From the NCBI GenBank assembly GCA_964549115.1, contig CAZJTX010000012.1, positions 1 through 26,205 of the forward strand: 26,205 nucleotides of DNA, written 5' to 3'. The DNA is from CAKOSP01 sp964549115. Its GTDB lineage: Bacteria; Bacillota_I; Bacilli_A; RF39; UBA660. Positions 22,210 through 26,205 of this stretch are shown piece by piece (positions within the stretch are counted from its first letter, which is position 1; every line of letters starts with the position of its first letter). Below the pieces are notes generated by a model. It did no database searches. It saw nothing but the letters and a program-made list of their open reading frames with translations, and was not told where the DNA came from. The position numbers were made by a program, and so were the translations under genes.

Positions 22210-22658
22210 TAAGCCTCCTGATTTGTTAAAATTATATTTATATTAAATTCTACTTTTTTATGTAATTTTATTTTAACTATGTAAGTACCTAATTTATCTA
22301 AATTAACGTCTGTAAATACATTTTTTTTATCAATTTCGTATCCCATTTCTACTAATTTATCACTTATTTGTTTAGTAGAAACTGATCCAAATATTTTATC
22401 TTTATCTCCAGTTTTCACTTTAAAAACTATTGTTTGATTTTTCAATTTGTCTTTTACTTTATTTAAAGACTCCACTAATTTTTCTTCTGCTGCTTCTCTT
22501 TTTGCAACTTCTTTATCCAATATTGCTTTACTACTTTTAGTATATTGAACAGCTAATTTGTTTTTTATTAAAAAATTATTAGCATAACCATCAGCTACAT
22601 CTATAATGTCATCTTTTTTTCCTTTTCCTCTTACATCTTGGAGTAAAATAACTTTCAT
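22209..22658 (-). CDS. rplI: Large ribosomal subunit protein L9 (bL9)
   Basis: The N-terminal domain MKVILLQDVRGKGKKDDIID and YANNFLIKNKLA is the rRNA-binding signature of L9. A long helix rich in Lys and Glu follows, then the C-terminal domain with FGSVSTKQISDKL. The length of 149 is normal. It has its own promoter and an AAGGAGG ribosome site, and it is the first gene of the run through dnaB to ung. A terminator separates it from rpsR. Confidence 0.97.
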   Translation of the reverse strand: MKVILLQDVRGKGKKDDIIDVADGYANNFLIKNKLAVQYTKSSKAILDKEVAKREAAEEKLVESLNKVKDKLKNQTIVFKVKTGDKDKIFGSVSTKQISDKLVEMGYEIDKKNVFTDVNLDKLGTYIVKIKLHKKVEFNINIILTNQEA

Positions 22659-22681
22659 TTTGCCTCCTTCTTTGTTTTTAT

Positions 22682-22690
22682 ATTATACCA
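22682..22690 (-). promoter_or_regulatory. Extended -10 promoter of the rplI-dnaB-ung run
   Basis: TGGTATAAT reads leftward, about 23 nt before the rplI ATG. The hexamer 17 nt further up is a poor -35. Confidence 0.6.
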
Positions 22691-22716
22691 TATTTCAATG
22701 CTTTACTAAAATTAAA

Positions 22717-22736
22717 AAATTGCTATTAAGCAATTT
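22717..22736 (-). terminator. Terminator of rpsF-ssb-rpsR, stop codon in the stem
   Basis: Perfect 8-bp arms AAATTGCT (22717-22724) and AGCAATTT (22729-22736). On the minus strand TTTTTAATTTT follows. The rpsR TAA (22737-22735) overlaps the first arm. Confidence 0.75.
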
Positions 22737-22950
22737 ATTTAACAAATGGTATTAACGCCATGAATCTAGCTCTTTTAACTTCTCTAGCTACGATTCTTTG
22801 ATGTTTAGCACATGTTCCGGTTGATCTTCTTGGTGATATTTTACCTTTATCATTAATATACTTAGTAATGATTGGAACTTCTTTATAATCTAATGTTTTA
22901 CCAGCACAAAGCTGACAAACTCTTCTTCTTCTTTTATAATATTCTGACAT
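22735..22950 (-). CDS. rpsR: Small ribosomal subunit protein S18 (bS18), Cys-containing form
   Basis: A 71-residue S18 with RRVCQLCAGKTLDYKEV, ISPRRSTGTCAKHQR and REVKRARFMALIPFV. The Cys pair, a later Cys and a His (CQLC, CAKH) could hold zinc, the 'C+' type of S18 that many other bacteria have lost. It binds S6 in the platform of the small subunit. It is the last gene of rpsF-ssb-rpsR, with a good GGAGG 9 nt downstream of the ssb stop. Confidence 0.97.
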   Translation of the reverse strand: MSEYYKRRRRVCQLCAGKTLDYKEVPIITKYINDKGKISPRRSTGTCAKHQRIVAREVKRARFMALIPFVK

Positions 22951-22959
22951 CTTTCCTCC

Positions 22960-23409
22960 TTAAAATGGTAAATCTTGATCACTTAATGTAATTTCTTCGC
23001 CTAAATCACTATAAGGATCTTTTTCTTCAGGTGTTACAGTTTCTTCTTCTTTAAATGGAATTTCAAAATTAGAATCTCCTGCATCCTGTCTTTTTGATCC
23101 AACAAATTCGAAATTATCTATAATAACATCTGTTGTATATCTTTTGATGCCTTCTTTATCTTCATAACTACCATTTTTAATTCTTCCTGTAGCTGTTATA
23201 TAATCGCCTTTTTTACTGTATTTATTAATAGCTGATGCTTGATTACCAAATGCAACACAGTTAATAAATTCAACTTCTCTTTCGTTTTTAACTTTATCGA
23301 AAACATGACTTTGAACCGCTAATGAAAATCTTGATATTTCTAGGCCTGCTGCAGACATTCTACTTTCTGGATCTCTTGTAAACCTTCCCCCTAATATAAC
23401 TCTATTCAT
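22960..23409 (-). CDS. ssb: Single-stranded DNA-binding protein
   Basis: An OB-fold protein that coats single-stranded DNA during replication and repair. MNRVILGGRFTRDPE, SRFSLAVQ, FINCVAFGNQA and GDYITATGRI are the family blocks. The acidic tail ends SDQDLPF, the peptide that recruits partner proteins. The length of 149 is normal. It starts 2 nt after the rpsF stop and shares the rpsF promoter. Confidence 0.96.
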   Translation of the reverse strand: MNRVILGGRFTRDPESRMSAAGLEISRFSLAVQSHVFDKVKNEREVEFINCVAFGNQASAINKYSKKGDYITATGRIKNGSYEDKEGIKRYTTDVIIDNFEFVGSKRQDAGDSNFEIPFKEEETVTPEEKDPYSDLGEEITLSDQDLPF

Positions 23410-23411
23410 TT

Positions 23412-23699
23412 TTATTCTCCTTCTTTGTTTATGATTAAATGTCTTAAAACATTTTCATTTATTAATGTTCTTCTATCAAATTCTTTGATTACTTCAGGGG
23501 TTGCTTCAACATACATTAAAAAATAAGCTCCGCTTAATTCTTTTTTAATAGGATATGCTAAAGTCTTTTTACCCAAATCTTGAAAATCAATAATTTTAGA
23601 TTTTCCATCAATAAGTTTTTTTGTATCCTCAACTACTTTTTTTAATACTTCATCTTCTAAAGTTGATTTTACAATAAACATAATCTCATATTTATTCAT
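23412..23699 (-). CDS. rpsF: Small ribosomal subunit protein S6 (bS6)
   Basis: A 95-residue S6 (MNKYEIMFIVKSTLED, then GKKTLAYPIKKELSGAYFLM, FDRRTLINENVLRHLI). A longer frame with 14 more residues exists, but AAGGAGGTGT sits 3-12 nt before ATG 23699 and the family begins here. It pairs with S18, encoded two genes downstream. It lacks an acidic C-terminal tail. Confidence 0.96.
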   Translation of the reverse strand: MNKYEIMFIVKSTLEDEVLKKVVEDTKKLIDGKSKIIDFQDLGKKTLAYPIKKELSGAYFLMYVEATPEVIKEFDRRTLINENVLRHLIINKEGE

Positions 23700-23736
23700 A
23701 TGACACCTCCTTATGGTCTTTTGGCTTTCTTTTAAA

Positions 23737-23761
23737 AGCAAGGAGTAATTTGTTACTCGCT
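23737..23761 (-). promoter_or_regulatory. Candidate S6:S18 leader hairpin
   Basis: On the minus strand AGCG (23761-23758) pairs with TGCT (23740-23737), and AGTAA (23757-23753) with TTACT (23748-23744). The loop is CAAA and there is a three-base bulge, CCT, on the 3' side (23743-23741). The known autoregulatory S6:S18 leader is a hairpin with a CCG bulge, so this is a possible variant. The hairpin would sit at the very 5' end of the mRNA. Confidence 0.35.
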
Positions 23762-23764
23762 AGT

Positions 23765-23793
23765 ATTTTAACATAGAAGCACTTCATTTACAA
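23765..23793 (-). promoter_or_regulatory. Promoter of rpsF-ssb-rpsR
   Basis: Leftward TTGTAA (23793-23788), an exact 17-nt spacer, and TAAAAT (23770-23765) preceded by TGT. The leader is about 58 nt. Confidence 0.65.
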
Positions 23794-23830
23794 TTTATTA
23801 ATCCATATTTAATTGGTCTAATGCACTTGG

Positions 23831-23930
23831 NNNNNNNNNNNNNNNNNNNNNNNNNNNNNNNNNNNNNNNNNNNNNNNNNNNNNNNNNNNNNNNNNNNNNN
23901 NNNNNNNNNNNNNNNNNNNNNNNNNNNNNN
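23831..23930. other. Assembly gap, 100 N
   Basis: Exactly 100 N, the usual placeholder for a gap of unknown size. Sequence to its left on the minus strand can read PSALDQLNMD then TAA (23830-23798) or, in another frame, KCIRPIKYGLINCK then TGA. Which gene that tail belongs to cannot be known. Confidence 0.98.
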
Positions 23931-24287
23931 TGCATAATCTAAATAATAATGTCTACAACTTCTAATTGATCCAACTCTTTCTGTATCTTTATCTTTGAAT
24001 AATGCTAAATATCTAGTAATACCACCCTCGACCATTAATTCATATAAAATATATGCATCTTGCAATCCTGAATGTAGCGGTCTTGCTTTAGCTAAGTTAT
24101 TAATCATGATTGCAAAAGGTCTTGTTTTAGACTTTTCATCTACTACTTGTAGTTTTGGTTTTTCTGTTGGAATTAAAGGTTTTATTTTTTCAATAATCTC
24201 ACTATCTGGTTTTAAGTATAAAAACGTTCCTACTCCTGCACCGGCAACTACTATTATTCCCAATATTATAAATAATTTCTTTTTCAT
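23931..24287 (-). CDS. DUF3048 (YerB-like) domain protein, cut by the assembly gap
   Basis: The visible 119 residues show a membrane anchor (about 4-25), a short linker, then the DUF3048 start: KSKTRPFAIMINNLAKARPL, HSGLQDAYILYELMVEGGIT, RYLALFKDKDTERVGSIRS and CRHYYLDYA. YerB proteins are usually some 330-350 residues, so about two thirds is missing in or beyond the N run. The family is found in spore-formers and other Firmicutes, and its role is unclear. No lipobox Cys is seen, so it is membrane-anchored rather than a lipoprotein. The ATG overlaps the smpB TGA as ATGA, so it belongs to the rnr-smpB transcript. Confidence 0.8.
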
Positions 24288-24712
24288 ATATTCTTTTTCA
24301 TCTCTCTTTCGATATCTCTTTCTTTAATTGCTTGCTTTTTATCATACAACTTTTTACCTTTAGCAAGTCCTATTAATATTTTAGCATGTTTATTCTTAAT
24401 ATATAACTTTAAAGGTATGATTGAATAACCTTCTCTTTCTACGCCTTCTTTTAACTTATATATTTCTTTTTTATGTAATAATAATTTTCTTTCTCTAGTC
24501 TCGTCGTGGTTAAATATATTTCCTTCATTATATTTGGCTATATACATATTAATAATAAAAGCTTCATTGTTTTTTATTCTTACATAAGAATCTTTTAAAT
24601 CAACACTTCCTTTTCTGATTGATTTAATCTCCGTACCTTTTAAAACAATACCCGCTTCGTATTCTTTTTCTATGAAATAATTAAAATATGCTTTTCTATT
24701 TTTAACTTCCAT
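24284..24712 (-). CDS. smpB: SsrA-binding protein SmpB
   Basis: The tmRNA partner in rescue of stalled ribosomes. KAYFNYFIEKEYEAGIVLKG, TEIKSIRKGSVDLKDSYVRI and ETRERKLLLHKKEI are the OB-fold blocks, then PLKLYIKNKHAKILIGLAKG. The basic tail KKLYDKKQAIKERDIEREMK is the part that enters the mRNA channel. The length of 142 is slightly short because the tail is short. It starts 1 nt after the rnr stop, the classic rnr-smpB order. It ends in TGA within an ATGA overlap. No tmRNA gene is in the window. Confidence 0.96.
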   Translation of the reverse strand: MEVKNRKAYFNYFIEKEYEAGIVLKGTEIKSIRKGSVDLKDSYVRIKNNEAFIINMYIAKYNEGNIFNHDETRERKLLLHKKEIYKLKEGVEREGYSIIPLKLYIKNKHAKILIGLAKGKKLYDKKQAIKERDIEREMKKNI

Positions 24713-24713
24713 T

Positions 24714-26205
24714 TTATTTTACAACCTCAAAATCTATTGTACCATTTTCTTTATTTGTTTGTACTACTATTATTTTGATTTTATCACCTAAAGTATGTGT
24801 TTTATTATCTGATGATAACATTTTATATTCTGGTATATATTTAAAATATCCTCTTAATGATGAGATGTGTACTAAACCCTCAACTAAGTTATCAAGAGTT
24901 ACAAAAAAACCAAACTCCATAACCGCTGATATTCTTCCTTCAAACGTTTCTCCTATACGATCTTCCATATACTCAGCCATTTTCAAATCCAGTACTGCTC
25001 TTTCTGCTTCTATTGTTTCTTTTTCTTTCTCGCTTACCCATTTAGATATATCATCTAAATATGATGTTGTTAAAACATCTTTATAATTACTATTAAAAAG
25101 TTCTTGTTTTAATATATGGTGTATTATTAAGTCTGAAAATCTTCTTATAGGCGCAGTAAAATGTGTATAACAATTACTTCCCAATCCATAGTGACCAATA
25201 TTATTAATATCGTATCTAGCTTTGTCCATACTTCTTAATAATAAATCATTTAAAATTTCTCTTTCATCAAACTTTTTAACTTTTTTTAATATATCTTGAA
25301 TAGTCCTTCTATCAACATTGTGAACTCCTATCTTTAAACCTCTCATATTTAAATATGTTATTGTTTCTTCTAATTTTTCTGTATTAGGTAAGTCATGAAC
25401 TCTATATATAGAAGTTGTTTTTAAACTGCTTAAAAATTTAGCTACCACTTCATTAGTAATAATCATAAAATCTTCAATAATATTCTCAGCATCTCTTTGA
25501 ATTCTTTTATATATTTCTATACATTTACCATTTTCATCTTGTTTAATACCTGCTTCAGGTATATCAAAATCTAAATATCCATTATGATATTTTTCTTTTC
25601 TTAATAAATGAGCTAAATCATTCATTTTTAATAAAATATCTTTATATTCTTCATAACCAGATACAAATTCTCCATTTAATATTTTATTAACATTATTATA
25701 TGTCATTTGTTTTTTAGATTTAATAACTGTTTCTAGTATTTTAAAATCTTTTACTTTTCCGTCTTTGTTAATAGTTGTTATTACACTCATAGCAAGTCTA
25801 TCTTCATTTTCATTTAATGAACATATACCATTAGACAATTCATGTGGAATCATCGGTATAACAGTATCGGCTAAGTAATTAGAGTTGGCTCTTTCTTCAG
25901 CATCTTTAAATAATGATGTTCCGGGTTTTACATAATGAGCCACATCCGCTATATGTACTCCTAAAACATAATTATTATCGACAATTTCCAAACTTATCGC
26001 ATCGTCTATATCCTTAGTGTCATCCCCATCTAAAGTAAATATAGTCTTTTTTCTTAAATCTTCTCTTTTTTCTATATCAGAATCTTTGATACCTTCTATT
26101 GCGTCTATTTCTTTAAAACTTTTTTCATTAAATTCTTCTCTTATGCCGTGCTTATATGCAATAGTTAATATATCTATATTAGGATCATCCTCATGACCAA
26201 TTACT
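24714..26205 (-). CDS. rnr: Ribonuclease R, 5' partial
   Basis: The frame is open to the right edge (first full codon at 26204), so the N-terminal cold-shock domains lie outside. Visible are about 496 residues. FTLDGDDTKDIDDAISLEIV carries the metal-binding Asp cluster of the RNB domain, then GVHIADVAHYV, YLADTVIPMIPHELSNGICS and HFTAPIRRFSDLIIHHIL. A C-terminal S1 RNA-binding domain follows (GRISAVMEFGFFVTLDNLVE). The enzyme degrades structured RNA from the 3' end and works with SmpB and tmRNA on faulty messages. The apparent TTG start at 25991 is an internal Leu in the middle of this motif. Confidence 0.96.
   Translation of the reverse strand, partial: VIGHEDDPNIDILTIAYKHGIREEFNEKSFKEIDAIEGIKDSDIEKREDLRKKTIFTLDGDDTKDIDDAISLEIVDNNYVLGVHIADVAHYVKPGTSLFKDAEERANSNYLADTVIPMIPHELSNGICSLNENEDRLAMSVITTINKDGKVKDFKILETVIKSKKQMTYNNVNKILNGEFVSGYEEYKDILLKMNDLAHLLRKEKYHNGYLDFDIPEAGIKQDENGKCIEIYKRIQRDAENIIEDFMIITNEVVAKFLSSLKTTSIYRVHDLPNTEKLEETITYLNMRGLKIGVHNVDRRTIQDILKKVKKFDEREILNDLLLRSMDKARYDINNIGHYGLGSNCYTHFTAPIRRFSDLIIHHILKQELFNSNYKDVLTTSYLDDISKWVSEKEKETIEAERAVLDLKMAEYMEDRIGETFEGRISAVMEFGFFVTLDNLVEGLVHISSLRGYFKYIPEYKMLSSDNKTHTLGDKIKIIVVQTNKENGTIDFEVVK

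Noticed and set aside
23700..23741. Longer rpsF with 14 extra N-terminal residues
   Set aside because: That stretch contains the strong AAGGAGG ribosome site of the normal start and does not match S6 proteins.
23784..24287. Continuous DUF3048 frame across the N run ending KYGLINCK
   Set aside because: The frame depends on the placeholder length of exactly 100, and the tail does not resemble the end of the family.
1..26205. CRISPR array, insertion sequence, prophage, rRNA or tRNA genes
   Set aside because: No spaced direct repeats, transposase or phage structural genes, cloverleaf sequences or rRNA stretches were seen. The gaps between genes are nearly all under 130 bases.

Overview
The window is a very AT-rich bacterial sequence whose gene families and gene orders are those of the Firmicutes/Bacilli (rnr-smpB, rpsF-ssb-rpsR, rplI-dnaB, rplM-rpsI, yvcK-whiA, ftsE-ftsX). 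Genes are tightly packed, often overlap by 4-14 nt, and use ATG, GTG and TTG starts. Conserved Trp positions use TGG and four genes plausibly end in TGA, so the ordinary bacterial code fits. The cell wall genes (FtsEX, two M23 peptidases, a MurJ/SpoVB-type flippase, WalJ) point to a walled cell. I infer an uncultured, reduced-genome, gut-type Bacilli lineage (RF39-like or Erysipelotrichia-like). The name is a guess. A 100-N run at 23831-23930 shows that this is a scaffolded draft or metagenome assembly.

Layout. 1-8000 is mixed and partly accessory: the end of a membrane protein, a membrane-anchored XRE regulator, an AlkA-Ogt fusion DNA-repair protein, a CFI-box protein with a four-Cys cluster, a serine hydrolase split by an in-frame TGA, an HtrA protease overlapped by an Abi_2/HEPN protein, a zinc phospholipase C-like protein and a DUF3800 protein. 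8000-11300 is core: rpsI and rplM, then yvcK-whiA-nrdG (transcribed in that order, leftward). 11357-14152 is the leftward operon ftsE-ftsX-M23 peptidase. 14232-15638 is an MBL hydrolase followed by a YitT-type membrane protein. 15763-17958 holds the rightward flippase and a diverged LemA-like protein. 17953-22658 is the leftward operon rplI-dnaB-M23/LysM/G5 peptidase-walJ-ung. 22735-23699 is rpsF-ssb-rpsR. 23931-26205 is rnr (partial)-smpB-DUF3048 (broken by the gap).

Functional picture. Most of the window is housekeeping: translation, replication, ribosome rescue and RNA decay, division-coupled wall hydrolysis, and base-excision repair. The more unusual points are the AlkA-Ogt fusion with its own-promoter membrane regulator, the in-frame TGA in a leaderless serine hydrolase gene, the HEPN-motif Abi_2 gene overlapping htrA, and very compact transcription signals. 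Stop codons sit inside terminator stems, and most promoters have a TGn-extended -10 box. I found no rRNA, tRNA, CRISPR array, insertion sequence or prophage, and no convincing new multi-gene system.
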